The notes: a model not told the origin generated them from the sequence alone. A stretch of DNA of 64,000 bases from SpSt-583 sp034434015 (GCA_034434015.1 DAOUAB010000059.1:32562-96561); one strand, 5' to 3'. Shown: positions 35,739-44,691, counted from the stretch's first letter. Program-made: numbers and translations.

Positions 35739-35844
35739 TAATGCAGATAAAAACGATGGTAAATCCAGCCGGCCATTAACTTTTATCGCTCTCCGGCTAT
35801 AATTCGGGATGCGTTCCGGGCGACGGCCCTCTCAGGAGTCCTGT

Positions 35845-36753
35845 ATGCGCCTTATCACACGAGCCGATTGGGACGGTCTGGTCTGCGCGGTCCTGCTTTC
35901 GACCGTGGAGCATATCGAGGCGATCCAGTTCGCCTATCCCAAGGATATCCAGGACGGCAAGGTGATCGTGCCGGACAACTCGGCCATCGCCAACCTGCCC
36001 TACCATCCCAACTGCGTGCTGTGGTTTGACCATCACGCCTCGGAGGAGGAGCTCGGCGCGCCGATGGCGGCCTTCACCGGCATCAAGGGCAAGTTCGGGA
36101 TGTCGCCCAGCGCGGCGCGCCTGATCTACGACTACTACGGCGGCGATGCCGTCTTCGGCAAATACAAGGAACTGGTGGAGGCCACCGACCGGGTGGACAG
36201 CGCCCAGCTGACGATGGACGACGTCGTCCGGCCGTCCGGCTACGTCCTGCTGGCCTACACGGTGGACCCGCGCAGCGGCCTGAAGGACCTGGAGCTGCAG
36301 ATGTACTTCATCATGCTCATCGACTGGCTCAAGAGCAAGCCGATCGACGAGATCCTGCAAATCCCGGAAGTGAAGCTGATGACCGAGCGCCTGCTGGCCG
36401 AGGACCAGAACTTCCGCGAGGCCCTGCTGCAGCACTCGCGGCTGGACGGCAACGTGGTCATCACCGACTTCCGCGGCCTGCCGGCGGTGCCGCCCGGCAA
36501 CCGCTTCACCATCTACACGCTCTTCCCGCAGGCGAACGTCTCGGCGCGCCTGTACGACGGCAAGGACGGCAGCATCAGCACCATCGCCCTGGGCCACAGC
36601 ATCTTCAACCGGACCTGCCAGACGAATGTCGGCAAGCTGCTGGCCGAGTACGGCGGCGGCGGCCACAAGGGCGCCGGCACGGCCCAGTTCCCCAAGGCCG
36701 AGGCCGAGGCCAAATTCCAGGAGATCATCGCCCGCCTCAAAGAGGCCGGATAG
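35845..36753 (+). CDS. DHH-family phosphoesterase
   Basis: 302 residues from the ATG at 35845, which follows AGGAG; the gene is divergent from hrcA. DHH motifs: ITRADWDGLVCAVLL for the first metal Asp, WFDHHASEEE (the DHH proper), and the DHHA1-like C-terminal GGGGHKGAGTAQF. The family hydrolyses phosphodiesters (cyclic dinucleotides, nanoRNA, polyphosphate); which one here cannot be told. It may set signalling nucleotide levels alongside the HD-GYP and cyclase proteins, but that is speculative. Confidence 0.83.
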   Translation: MRLITRADWDGLVCAVLLSTVEHIEAIQFAYPKDIQDGKVIVPDNSAIANLPYHPNCVLWFDHHASEEELGAPMAAFTGIKGKFGMSPSAARLIYDYYGGDAVFGKYKELVEATDRVDSAQLTMDDVVRPSGYVLLAYTVDPRSGLKDLELQMYFIMLIDWLKSKPIDEILQIPEVKLMTERLLAEDQNFREALLQHSRLDGNVVITDFRGLPAVPPGNRFTIYTLFPQANVSARLYDGKDGSISTIALGHSIFNRTCQTNVGKLLAEYGGGGHKGAGTAQFPKAEAEAKFQEIIARLKEAG

Positions 36754-36846
36754 CCGCATCTGCGAAAACCCCGCGAGGCGGCAGCTGGCAGGCGGCGGTT
36801 GGCCGAGCTGCCGGCTGCCGCCTGCCGGTTGCCGATTAAGAGGACC

Positions 36847-37932
36847 ATGCTGGATAAACTGGCGGCCATCGCGGCCCGCTACGAGGAACTGAATCAATTG
36901 ATGGCCGCCGGCGCCAACGGCGACTACGCCCGGATCGCCGAGTACGCCAAGGAGCGCGCGGGCCTCGAGGAGGTCGTCGGCGCCTTCCGCGAGTACCAGG
37001 CGCTGCTCAAGGACCTGGAGGGCGCGCGCGAACTTCTGGCGGACCCGGCCATGGCCGACATGGCCGCCGAGGAGGTCCGCCAACTGGAGGCCCGCCGCGG
37101 CCCGCTGGAGGAGCGCCTCAAGCGCCTGCTCGTGCCCAAAGACCCGCGCGATGACAAGAACGTGATCGTCGAGATTCGGGCCGGGGCGGGCGGCGACGAG
37201 GCCGGCATCTTCGCCGCCGACCTGTTCCGGATGTACCTGCGTTACGCCGAGGCGCGCGGCTGGAAGACCGAGATCCTCTCGGCCAACGCCACCGGCGTCG
37301 GCGGCTACAAGGAAGTCATCTTCGAGGTCCGGGGCAAGGGCGCCTACTCCCGGCTGAAGTTCGAGTCCGGCGTGCACCGCGTCCAGCGCGTGCCGGCCAC
37401 CGAGTCCGCCGGCCGTATCCACACCTCCACCGCCACCGTCGCCGTGCTGGCCGAGATGGACGAGGTCGAGATCAGCGTGCCGGAGCGCGATATCAAGATC
37501 GACACCTACCGGGCCTCCAGCGCCGGCGGCCAGAACGTGCAGAAGAACGCCACCGCCATCCGCATCACGCACCTGCCCAGCGGCCTGGTGGTGACCTGCG
37601 AGGACGAGCGCTCGCTCACCCAGAACCGCCAGCGCGCCATGAGCATCCTGCGCGCGCGCCTGTACGAGCAGGAGGTCGCCAAGCGCCAGAAGGCCGAGGC
37701 GGCCGAGCGCAAATCGCAGGTGGGCACCGGCGAGCGCTCGGAGAAGATCCGCACCTACAACTTCCCCCAGTCGCGCGTCACCGATCACCGCATCGGGCTC
37801 TCCATCTACAACCTGGCGGCGGTGCTGGACGGCGACCTCGACCAGTTCATCGACGAGTTGTCCGCCCGCGAGGAGGCCGCCCGGCTGAGCGGCGAGGCGC
37901 TCCCGGCGGCAGCGGGCGAGGATGACGAGTGA
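36847..37932 (+). CDS. prfA: Peptide chain release factor 1
   Basis: 361 residues from the ATG at 36847, preceded by AAGAGG. It recognises UAA/UAG and hydrolyses peptidyl-tRNA. The RF1-specific PxT-type motif is in VHRVQRVPATESAGRIHTSTA, the acidic GAGGDEAGIFA precedes it, and the catalytic GGQ is at 227-229 in SSAGGQNVQKNATAIRITH. The modifying methyltransferase gene prmC overlaps its 3' end by 11 bases, the usual pairing. RF1 presence also argues that UAG is an ordinary stop here. Confidence 0.95.
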   Translation: MLDKLAAIAARYEELNQLMAAGANGDYARIAEYAKERAGLEEVVGAFREYQALLKDLEGARELLADPAMADMAAEEVRQLEARRGPLEERLKRLLVPKDPRDDKNVIVEIRAGAGGDEAGIFAADLFRMYLRYAEARGWKTEILSANATGVGGYKEVIFEVRGKGAYSRLKFESGVHRVQRVPATESAGRIHTSTATVAVLAEMDEVEISVPERDIKIDTYRASSAGGQNVQKNATAIRITHLPSGLVVTCEDERSLTQNRQRAMSILRARLYEQEVAKRQKAEAAERKSQVGTGERSEKIRTYNFPQSRVTDHRIGLSIYNLAAVLDGDLDQFIDELSAREEAARLSGEALPAAAGEDDE

Positions 37933-38830
37933 GCCGGGCGCCGTCAGCCGTCAGCAGAAAGCAGGGGCCGATGACCGGCCGACTGCCGACCGCCTCCTGC
38001 TTTCTGCCGTCCGGACCCTGGCGGCCGCCGGCGCCGACTCCCCCCGCCTCACCGCCGAAGCCCTGCTGGCCGGCGTCCTCGGCCTGAGCCGCGCGCAGCT
38101 GCTGGCCCGCCCGGAACAGACGCTGCCCGCCGGGGCCCAGGCCCGCTTCGCGGACCTGGTCGCCCGCGCCGCGCAGGGCGAGCCGCTCGCCTACCTCACC
38201 GGCCGCCGCGAGTTCCATGGCCTGGAGTTCATCGTCGACCGGCGGGTGCTCATCCCGCGGCCGGAGACGGAACTGCTGGTGGACGAGGCGTTGAAGTTCC
38301 TCGCCTCGACGGAACGCGCCGAGGCGAAAGTGCTCGACGTCGGCACCGGGTCCGGGTGCATCGCCGTGACGCTGGCCGTCCGGCGCCCGCGGGCCGCCGT
38401 CACGGCGCTGGATATTGCCGAGGACGCGCTGGACGTCGCCCGCCTCAACGCCGAACGGCACGGCGTCGCCGGCCGCGTGGCCTTCTTCCGCTCCGATCTG
38501 CTGGAGGGCCTGCGCCTCCTGCGCCCCGGCTTCGACCTGGTCTGCGCCAACCTGCCCTACATCCCCACCGCGGCCCTGGCGGGCCTGCCGGTCGCGCGCT
38601 TCGAGCCGGTCCGGGCGCTGGACGGCGGGCCGGACGGCCTGTTGTGGGTCCGGCGTCTGCTGGTCGATCTGCCGCGCGCGCTGCGGCCGGGCGGGGCCGC
38701 GCTCCTGGAGATCGAAGACACGCGCGGCGCCGACGCCCTGGCGCTGGCCCGCGCCGCGTTCCCCGAGGCGCGCGTCGAGCTGCAGCAGGACCTGGCCGGA
38801 CTGGATCGCATCGTGGAGATTTTTACCTGA
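37922..38830 (+). CDS. prmC: Release factor glutamine methyltransferase
   Basis: 302 residues; methylates the Gln of the GGQ motif in release factors. N-terminal helical domain, then ARAAQGEPLAYLTGRREFHGLEF, LIPRPETELLVDEAL and SAM motif I VLDVGTGSGCIAVTLA. The substrate-binding motif is NLPY (CANLPYIPTA) instead of the canonical NPPY, a variant I have seen noted in some HemK-like proteins. It overlaps prfA by 11 bases. The first 25 residues look poorly conserved, so a later start is possible. Confidence 0.92.
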   Translation: MTSEPGAVSRQQKAGADDRPTADRLLLSAVRTLAAAGADSPRLTAEALLAGVLGLSRAQLLARPEQTLPAGAQARFADLVARAAQGEPLAYLTGRREFHGLEFIVDRRVLIPRPETELLVDEALKFLASTERAEAKVLDVGTGSGCIAVTLAVRRPRAAVTALDIAEDALDVARLNAERHGVAGRVAFFRSDLLEGLRLLRPGFDLVCANLPYIPTAALAGLPVARFEPVRALDGGPDGLLWVRRLLVDLPRALRPGGAALLEIEDTRGADALALARAAFPEARVELQQDLAGLDRIVEIFT

Positions 38831-38832
38831 AC

Positions 38833-39645
38833 ATGATCCGACTCATCGCCTGCGACATTGACGGCACGCTCGTCGGCCGCGATCTGCAGCTCTCGCCACG
38901 CGTCAGGCACACCATCGCCCGGGCGCTGGAGCGCGGCCTGCTGGTCACGCTGGCCACCGGGCGCGGCCCGTCGCCCACCGATTACTTCGCCGAGCAGCTC
39001 GGCCTGACCGCGCCGCTGGTCTGCCTGCAGGGCGGCGTGATCTACGACTACCGGCTGGGCCGGGCGCTGCACGAGACGCGCCTCCCGCCGGCCGTCATCC
39101 CCTGGATCGTGGGCCACGCCCGCGCGCGCGGCTGGCACCTGCATTTCGAGACCACCAACCTGGTCTATATGCCCTACGGCGTGGAGACGCCCGACGAGCT
39201 GGCGGCGCTGTTCCGCGTGGCGAACCTGACGCGCGTGAAGGATTTCCTGACCGGGATGCCCGAGCCGCCCCACAAATTCATCGTCTCCGTCCACCACCCC
39301 GCGGAGCGCGATGGCGTGCAGCGCGAACTGGACGCGCTGGTCCAGGCGGCGGGCCTGCCGCTCGACGTGTTCCCCTCGCACCCGGTCCTGCTGGAAGGCC
39401 TGCCGGCCGGGATCAACAAGGCGACCGGCCTGGCCTGGCTCGCCCGGCATCTGGGGGTCGAGCGCGACCAGGTGCTGGCCATCGGCGACAACGACAATGA
39501 TATCCCGATGCTCCGATGGGCGGGCGTCGGCGTGGCGATGGCGGGCGGCTCGCCCGGCGCGCTGGCCGCCGCCGATTGGGTGGCGCCGGGCGTGGACGCC
39601 GACGGCGCCGCCGTCGCCATCGAAAAATACGCCCTGAATCCGTAG
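38833..39645 (+). CDS. Cof-type HAD phosphatase
   Basis: 270 residues from the ATG at 38833, two bases after the prmC stop. HAD motifs: nucleophile Asp8 in ACDIDGTLV, the Thr/Ser region in VTLATGRGPS, Lys in GINKATGLAWLARHLGV, and the acidic loop AIGDNDNDIPML. A C2-type cap domain lies between. These phosphatases act on sugar phosphates, FMN or nucleotides; the substrate cannot be told. Downstream lies the lexA promoter. Confidence 0.9.
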   Translation: MIRLIACDIDGTLVGRDLQLSPRVRHTIARALERGLLVTLATGRGPSPTDYFAEQLGLTAPLVCLQGGVIYDYRLGRALHETRLPPAVIPWIVGHARARGWHLHFETTNLVYMPYGVETPDELAALFRVANLTRVKDFLTGMPEPPHKFIVSVHHPAERDGVQRELDALVQAAGLPLDVFPSHPVLLEGLPAGINKATGLAWLARHLGVERDQVLAIGDNDNDIPMLRWAGVGVAMAGGSPGALAAADWVAPGVDADGAAVAIEKYALNP

Positions 39646-39656
39646 AAAATCTGTGC

Positions 39657-39685
39657 TTGACCGGCGCGAACATCCGGTCTACAAT
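39657..39685 (+). promoter_or_regulatory. lexA promoter with an SOS-box-like operator
   Basis: TTGACC (39657-39662), 17 bases, TACAAT (39680-39685). Inside the spacer, GAAC-ATCC-GGTC (39668-39679) differs by one base from the Gram-positive-type SOS box GAAC-N4-GTTC. LexA bound there would repress its own gene. Confidence 0.55.
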
Positions 39686-39744
39686 AAAGGCCAGAATCGC
39701 TCATTTGTGCGGGCCGCCCGGCGGGACCGCGGATGGAGGCGCTT

Positions 39745-40395
39745 ATGGCCAAAGGCAAGCTTTCCCCACGACAGCAGGACATCCTGAAATTCATCGGCCG
39801 GTTCACGCAGGAGCGCGGCTACCCGCCCACCATCCGCGAGATCGGCGAAGCCGTCGGCATCTCATCCACCTCGGTCGTCAACTACAACCTCAACAAGCTG
39901 GAGAAGGAGCACCACATCGTGCGCGACCTGAAAGTCTCGCGCGGCGTGCGACTGTCGGAAACGGCGCACCGGCCCTCGCTGAGCGAAGTGCTGTCCGTGC
40001 CGCTGGCCGGCTTCATCTTCGCCAGCCAGCCCGTGATGGTGGGCGACACCGCGCAGACCGCCGCCGATGAGACGCTGGAGCTGACGCGCGGCATGGTGAA
40101 TGAGACCGGCGACCTGTACGCCCTGCGCGTCAAGGGCGACTCGATGATCGACGCCATGGTGAGCGATGGCGACATCGTGGTGATGAAGAAGACCGACCAG
40201 GCCCGCAACGGCGAGATGGTGGCGGTCTGGCTGCCCGACCGGAACGAGACCACGCTCAAGTACTTCTATCAGGAGAACGGCCGCATCCGGCTGCAGCCCG
40301 CCAACCCCACCATGCAGCCGATCTATATCGATAACCCCAGCCGGGTCCAGGTGCAGGGCAAGGTTGTCCTGGTGATGCGCCAGTTAGACCGGTGA
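39745..40395 (+). CDS. lexA: LexA repressor (SOS regulator)
   Basis: 216 residues from the ATG at 39745, chosen because GGAGG lies seven bases before it; an ATG at 39733 is the alternative. N-terminal winged helix (LSPRQQDILKFIGRFTQERGYPPTIREIGEAVGISSTSVVNYNLNKLEK), then the S24 latch domain: cleavage site Ala88-Gly89 (PLAGFIFA), catalytic Ser133 (KGDSMID) and Lys172. It represses DNA-damage genes until RecA triggers self-cleavage. Confidence 0.95.
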   Translation: MAKGKLSPRQQDILKFIGRFTQERGYPPTIREIGEAVGISSTSVVNYNLNKLEKEHHIVRDLKVSRGVRLSETAHRPSLSEVLSVPLAGFIFASQPVMVGDTAQTAADETLELTRGMVNETGDLYALRVKGDSMIDAMVSDGDIVVMKKTDQARNGEMVAVWLPDRNETTLKYFYQENGRIRLQPANPTMQPIYIDNPSRVQVQGKVVLVMRQLDR

Positions 40396-40417
40396 ACCCA
40401 TGGTTCACGACGTCATG

Positions 40418-40450
40418 GGCCGGGCCGGCAAGCCCGGCCTTTTTGTTTGT
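40418..40450 (+). terminator. Terminator of lexA
   Basis: GGCCGGGC (40418-40425), six-base loop, GCCCGGCC (40432-40439), then TTTTTGTTTG. Confidence 0.85.
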
Positions 40451-40497
40451 CGCGTATGGTAGGATGGCGGCAGTTTTGAGAGGGAGAAACAAGCGGA

Positions 40498-41310
40498 GTG
40501 TCACAACCCAAGCTGATCCTACTGACCAACGACGACGGCATCGGCTCGCCCGGCCTGTGGGCGGCGGCCGGCGCGCTTGAGCCGCTCGGCCAGGTGGTCG
40601 TCGCCGCGCCGAAGAACCAGTGCACGAGCGTCGGCCGCAGCATGCCGCCCGGGTTCTCGGGCCGGATCGAGACCCTGACGATGACCGTGAACGGCCGGCC
40701 GCACACGGCCTATGCCGTGGACGGCACGCCGGCGCTGGCCGTGCAGCATGCCCTGCTGGAGCTCCTGCCGCGCGCGCCCGACCTGGTGGTGGCCGGCATC
40801 AACTATGGCGTCAACATCGGCAGCGGCGTGACCATCTCCGGCACCATCGGCGCGGCGCTGGAGGCGGCCAGCTGGGGCCTCCCGGCGCTGGCGGTGTCTC
40901 AGGACACCGATCCCCGCCATCACTACAGCCACTCGGACGAGGTGGACTTTTCAGGCGCCGCGCACTTCACCGGGTATTTCGCCGAGCGCCTGCTCGCCCT
41001 GCGCCTGCCGCCGGACGTGGACATCCTGAAGGTCGACGTCCCGCTGGGCGCCACGCCGCAGACCGCCTGGGCCATGACGCGCGTCTCGCGCACCCGTTTC
41101 TACTTCCCGGTCAAGGCGGCGCGCGCCGACCTGAGCCAGCCCGGCCCGCTCGGCTATCGCGTCCAGCTCGAGCCGGACCGCGTGGAAGCCGACTCCGATG
41201 TGCAGGCGGTCGCCCAGGGCTTGGTGGCCGTCTCGCCCCTCAGCCTGGACCTGACCTCGCGCGTTGATCTGGCCGGCCTGGCGCGCCTGGTGGGCGCGCC
41301 CCGGAGCTAG
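40498..41310 (+). CDS. surE: 5'-nucleotidase SurE
   Basis: 270 residues, starting at GTG 40498. SurE hydrolyses 5'- and 3'-nucleoside monophosphates and polyphosphate. Conserved features: metal-binding LLTNDDGIGSPGL, VAAPKNQCTSVG, and VAGINYGVNIGSGVTISGTIGAALEAASWGLPALAVS. It ends four bases into the convergently transcribed histidine kinase gene. GGGAG lies 13-17 bases upstream of the start. Confidence 0.93.
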   Translation: MSQPKLILLTNDDGIGSPGLWAAAGALEPLGQVVVAAPKNQCTSVGRSMPPGFSGRIETLTMTVNGRPHTAYAVDGTPALAVQHALLELLPRAPDLVVAGINYGVNIGSGVTISGTIGAALEAASWGLPALAVSQDTDPRHHYSHSDEVDFSGAAHFTGYFAERLLALRLPPDVDILKVDVPLGATPQTAWAMTRVSRTRFYFPVKAARADLSQPGPLGYRVQLEPDRVEADSDVQAVAQGLVAVSPLSLDLTSRVDLAGLARLVGAPRS

Positions 41311-43571
41311 ACGACGGGCTGGGTCTGCGCCCGCGGCTGCCAGGTGACGTGGATGCGCGTCCCGCGGCCCGGCTGCGCGTAAAGCCGCAGGGCGGCGCCG
41401 ATCAGGGCCGCCCGCTCATGCACGCCGGCCAGACCGAAGTGCCGCCGTTCGATCAACACCGAAAGGTCGCCCAGCGCCTCCGGCGGCAGGCCGCGCCCGT
41501 CATCCTCGATCGAGAGATCCGCGTAATTCGGGGCCAGTCGGGCCGAGAGGCGCAGGCGGCGGGCCCCGGCGTGTTTCAGGGCGTTTTCGCCGGCCTGCTG
41601 GGCGATGCGGAAGAGGTGCTGCTCCACGTGCGCGGGGTAGCGCGCCTCCCCCTCCACGCTGACGCTGACGGCCAGGGCGCCCCCGGCGCGCTCGTCCAGG
41701 TCATCGCCCAGTTGCTCCAGCGCGCCGCGCAGTCCATAGGCCAGCATGGCCGGACGCAGGCCGCTGATGATCTGCCGCACCCGCTGCACGGCGCGCTGGT
41801 AGGCGGCCTGCGCTTCCAGCTCCGAGGGCCGGGCGTCGCGCCCCGGCGCAATCAGCGCCAGCTCGTTCAGGATGTCGTCGTGCAGCTCCAGGGCCAGCGC
41901 GGCGCGTTCCTGTTCGTCCCGGTCGATGTTGGCCTGGTGCATCTGCCGGAGGCGCTCGGTCTGCAGCAGGTGCGCCAGGGCGATGGCGGTCTGGTCGGCC
42001 AGGGCGCGCAGGCTGGCGATTTCGGCCTGGGCGTACAGGTCATCCGGGTCCCGGCGGCCGAGCAGCCACACGCCGATCACCTGGTCAGCCAGACGGAGCG
42101 GCAGCACCAGGCGCACCCACGGCAGGGATTGTGGCCGGTCGCTGGCGTCGGGCGGCAGCCGGTAGCGTTCGGCCTCGGCCAGCAGGCCGGCGAGCTCGGA
42201 CGCGCCGGGAATCTGCGGCGCCTGCTGAGCGTAGAGGACGTGCGGGCCGCCGGCGTCGTCAAGGCGCAGCAGGGCGGATTGCCGGACCATCAGGCTGGGC
42301 AAAATCTCGTCCCGCAGCAGGCGGATCATGCTCTTCAGGTCCGGGCTGGCGGCCAGGCGGCCGGAATATTCCTGGAGCAGTCGCGTCGGCGGCAGCGGCA
42401 TCCCGAGGAGATAACGGTCCACGCCGCGCTGGAACGGGCGATACAGGCCCAGGGCGCTGAGCGCGCCGGCCACGGCTGCCAGCACGGCGCCGAGCAGCGG
42501 ATCGCGCTCGAGGGGCAGCCAGGTGTTGACGGTCGACAGCAGCGGGCCGATGGCCATACACAGGAGGAACAGGAACAGGTAGAAACCGATCGTCCGGTTG
42601 GCCCGCGTCTCCAGGGTGCCCAGTTGGCGGCGGTAGGCGGCGTAGAAATACAGCGCCGGGAGCAGCGGCCAACCGAACAGCACGCCGATCCGGCCGTATT
42701 CGGCCGGCCAGGCCGGGGCCAGCAAGGCGGCGACGCCGACGATAATGGTCGGCCCAACGGCGACGATAGCGGCCAGCCACAGGGCGCGGGTCCCCGGCGG
42801 GGCCTGCCGTCGAAGCAGCCGGAGGCCCAGGGGGACCACGATGCCCAGCAGGGCCGCCAGCAAGCCGAACAGATATAGCCTGGTGGGCAGGAGTTGCAGC
42901 CACTCGAGGCCGGCCACCAGGCCGGCGGCCAGGTACGCCGCCGCCCACATCCGCTTCGGGATTCGCCGCAAGGGTTCGGGGAAGACCCAGTGCAGGTGCC
43001 AGTACGCGGGGACGCTGAGCCAGGCGACCATCCGGCCGACGATGGCGCTCTCGGCAACGTGGTCGCGGGCCAGGACGCTGGTGATCAGCGTCAGCGCGGT
43101 CAAATCACAGAAGGCCACCAGCAGCCGCCAGCGGCTGTCGCGCGGCCGGACGAGCAGCAGCGTCAGGGCGCCGAACCCCCAGAAGACCCAGGCCAGGAAC
43201 CACTGGTTCCAGACGCGATAGGCGAGCATCGTCCCGGTCTGGGCAGACAACGGCCAGGCGATGGTCATCGGCTGACCGGCCCGCTCCACAACCAGCGTGA
43301 GGGTATCCGCCCGGCCGGCGGGGGGGAAGAGGCGCAGGCGCTGGTTGGCGAGGTAGTCCGCCACCCGGACCTGGTTGACCTGGATGAGGCGGTCGCCGGC
43401 CTGCAGGCGGCCGCTGGAGTCGACGGCGATGATCACGCCGGTGCGCGGGTCCCACAAAAAGCCCGGCTGCATCACGTCGAAGAAATGGAGATAAGTGTAG
43501 ATCAGCAGCAAGATGCCGGCGCAGGCGTTCGCCACAAACGTGAAGTAGGTCCGCAGGCGGTCGGTGGACAT
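41307..43571 (-). CDS. Sensor histidine kinase with PDZ-like and 7-8 TM input region
   Basis: 754 residues from the ATG at 43571 (MSTDRLRTYF; 43595 would add eight). One N-terminal TM, a PDZ-like segment (about 45-95, LQAGDRLIQVNQVRV), then a run of transmembrane helices to about 350, a GAF domain (400-540), a HisKA_3-like helix with His564 in ALELHDDILNELALI, and HATPase_c (HLFRIAQQAGENALKHAG, EDDGRGLP). The G2-like region is FGLAGVHERAALIG. Its regulator gene is immediately upstream on the same strand. Confidence 0.88.
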   Translation of the reverse strand: MSTDRLRTYFTFVANACAGILLLIYTYLHFFDVMQPGFLWDPRTGVIIAVDSSGRLQAGDRLIQVNQVRVADYLANQRLRLFPPAGRADTLTLVVERAGQPMTIAWPLSAQTGTMLAYRVWNQWFLAWVFWGFGALTLLLVRPRDSRWRLLVAFCDLTALTLITSVLARDHVAESAIVGRMVAWLSVPAYWHLHWVFPEPLRRIPKRMWAAAYLAAGLVAGLEWLQLLPTRLYLFGLLAALLGIVVPLGLRLLRRQAPPGTRALWLAAIVAVGPTIIVGVAALLAPAWPAEYGRIGVLFGWPLLPALYFYAAYRRQLGTLETRANRTIGFYLFLFLLCMAIGPLLSTVNTWLPLERDPLLGAVLAAVAGALSALGLYRPFQRGVDRYLLGMPLPPTRLLQEYSGRLAASPDLKSMIRLLRDEILPSLMVRQSALLRLDDAGGPHVLYAQQAPQIPGASELAGLLAEAERYRLPPDASDRPQSLPWVRLVLPLRLADQVIGVWLLGRRDPDDLYAQAEIASLRALADQTAIALAHLLQTERLRQMHQANIDRDEQERAALALELHDDILNELALIAPGRDARPSELEAQAAYQRAVQRVRQIISGLRPAMLAYGLRGALEQLGDDLDERAGGALAVSVSVEGEARYPAHVEQHLFRIAQQAGENALKHAGARRLRLSARLAPNYADLSIEDDGRGLPPEALGDLSVLIERRHFGLAGVHERAALIGAALRLYAQPGRGTRIHVTWQPRAQTQPVV

Positions 43572-43655
43572 GTTCGCGCCAGGCGCGCTCAGCACGGGCC
43601 GGCTGGCGCCATTATACGCCGGCAGCGGGGAACCGGCGGCCCGGGAGGTCCGGGG

Positions 43656-44345
43656 TTACGGGGCCGGCGGCGGATAGGGCGTGATCAGGCTGCGGCGGCG
43701 GGCTTCGGCTACGGCGCCGGCCCGCGTGCTCACCCCCAGGCGCAGGTAAGCGCCGGACAGCAGGTTGCGCAGCGTCGAGGGCGCAATGTTGAGCCGGGCG
43801 GCGAGTTCGTAGGTCGTGGCGTCCGGATACGCCGCGCACAGCGACAACACCTCCGACTGGCGCTGGGTGACCGGCTCCAGGGCGTCCGTGCTGCGTCGCT
43901 TCCACAGGGCGTAGGCCTGGGCGCTCAGGCAGATATCCCCGCGGGCGGCGCCGCGCACCACGTCCGCCAGGCGCTGGAGGTTGTCCTGGTCATCCTTGAG
44001 CAGGTAGCCGCTGGCCCCGGCCCGCATCATGGCCCGGATCAGACTGCTCTCCGCGTGCATCGTGATCACGATGATCACCAGGGAGGGGTGGGCCTGAAGC
44101 AGGCGCGGCAGGACGGTGAGGATCGGGTAGGGGTTGCGGTTCTCGGCCGAAGTGGGCACGCTGACGTCGAGCAGCAGCACGTCGGTCGGATGCGCGGCCA
44201 GGAGCGGCTCCAGGTCCTCTCCCACGCTGGCCACGCCGACGATCTCAAACCGGGCCGGATCGCTCAGCCGGTAGCGGTAGCCGTCCACGATGGGCGGGTG
44301 ATCCTCCAGGATGGCGACGCGCAGCGGGGCCTCAAACGCCAACAT
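43656..44345 (-). CDS. NarL/LuxR-type response regulator (divergent HTH)
   Basis: 229 residues. Receiver: LEDH near 13-16, phosphoacceptor D60 in VLLLDVSVP, VITMHAES and YLLKDD. The output resembles a LuxR helix-turn-helix but is divergent (VTQRQSEVLSLCAAYPDATTYELAARLNIAPSTLRNLLSGAYLRLGV). It is transcribed before the kinase gene, the reverse of the other two pairs. An 11-bp inverted repeat upstream (44369-44379/44421-44431) may be its operator. Confidence 0.88.
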   Translation of the reverse strand: MLAFEAPLRVAILEDHPPIVDGYRYRLSDPARFEIVGVASVGEDLEPLLAAHPTDVLLLDVSVPTSAENRNPYPILTVLPRLLQAHPSLVIIVITMHAESSLIRAMMRAGASGYLLKDDQDNLQRLADVVRGAARGDICLSAQAYALWKRRSTDALEPVTQRQSEVLSLCAAYPDATTYELAARLNIAPSTLRNLLSGAYLRLGVSTRAGAVAEARRRSLITPYPPPAP

Positions 44346-44368
44346 CTACAGAAATCTCCATACTTCCA

Positions 44369-44431
44369 GAATAGGCAGAACTGAACCGCCTGGCAAGGGC
44401 CGGCGCTCAGAAACAGTACATCTGCCTATTC
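44369..44431. promoter_or_regulatory. Inverted repeat upstream of the response regulator
   Basis: GAATAGGCAGA (44369-44379) is matched by its exact reverse complement at 44421-44431. The arms are 41 bases apart and 24-86 bases from the regulator's start, as might suit a self-regulated, looped operator. Inferred only from position. Confidence 0.35.
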
Positions 44432-44463
44432 CCTTAAACGCCGGCAGGGCGTATAACCACGAT

Positions 44464-44576
44464 GCACGCACTTCGCAAGCGCGCGGCTGCGCCGACGAGG
44501 GAGAAAACGCGCAGCCAGGTGAAAAGGCGTTCAGCGGGTTGTCGGGCAGGGAGGCCGCTGAAGGCCTTTTCTTTTA
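44464..44576 (+). ncRNA. Candidate small RNA with terminator
   Basis: A TATAAC box (44452-44457) is followed by about 110 bases with no good ORF. Two hairpins are visible: GGCTGCGC/GCGCAGCC (about 44487-44518), with GAGGGAG in the loop, and AGGCGTTCAGCGG/CCGCTGAAGGCCT, ending in TTTTCTTTT. The promoter's -35 is weak (TTCCCT). Confidence 0.4.
44524..44576 (+). terminator. Rho-independent terminator, plus strand
   Basis: AGGC-TTCAGCGG pairs with CCGCTGAA-GCCT (one bulge each side) and is followed by TTTTCTTTT. No protein gene precedes it on this strand, so it most likely ends a small RNA. Confidence 0.65.
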
Positions 44577-44587
44577 TCGAAACCGAC

Positions 44588-44671
44588 TTGACAAATTGCT
44601 GGCGCTGCCGATAATTGGAGTTGGCAAGCTTCCGGGTGCCCCCCTCACCCGGGGGCTTGCCAATTTTTTGT
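44588..44671 (+). ncRNA. Promoter directly followed by a terminator hairpin (about 50-nt RNA)
   Basis: TTGACA (44588-44593), 16 bases, GATAAT (44610-44615). The expected start (about 44621) begins a long hairpin: TTGGCAAGC..CCGGGTG pairs with CACCCGG..GCTTGCCAA, then TTTTTTG. The transcript would be almost only the hairpin, with no room for an ORF. Confidence 0.45.
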
Positions 44672-44691
44672 GACGGAAACGTGACCGCGTC

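Noticed and set aside
44311..44673. 120-codon plus-strand frame over the two small-RNA candidates
   Set aside because: No ribosome-binding site or family, and two terminators cut through it.
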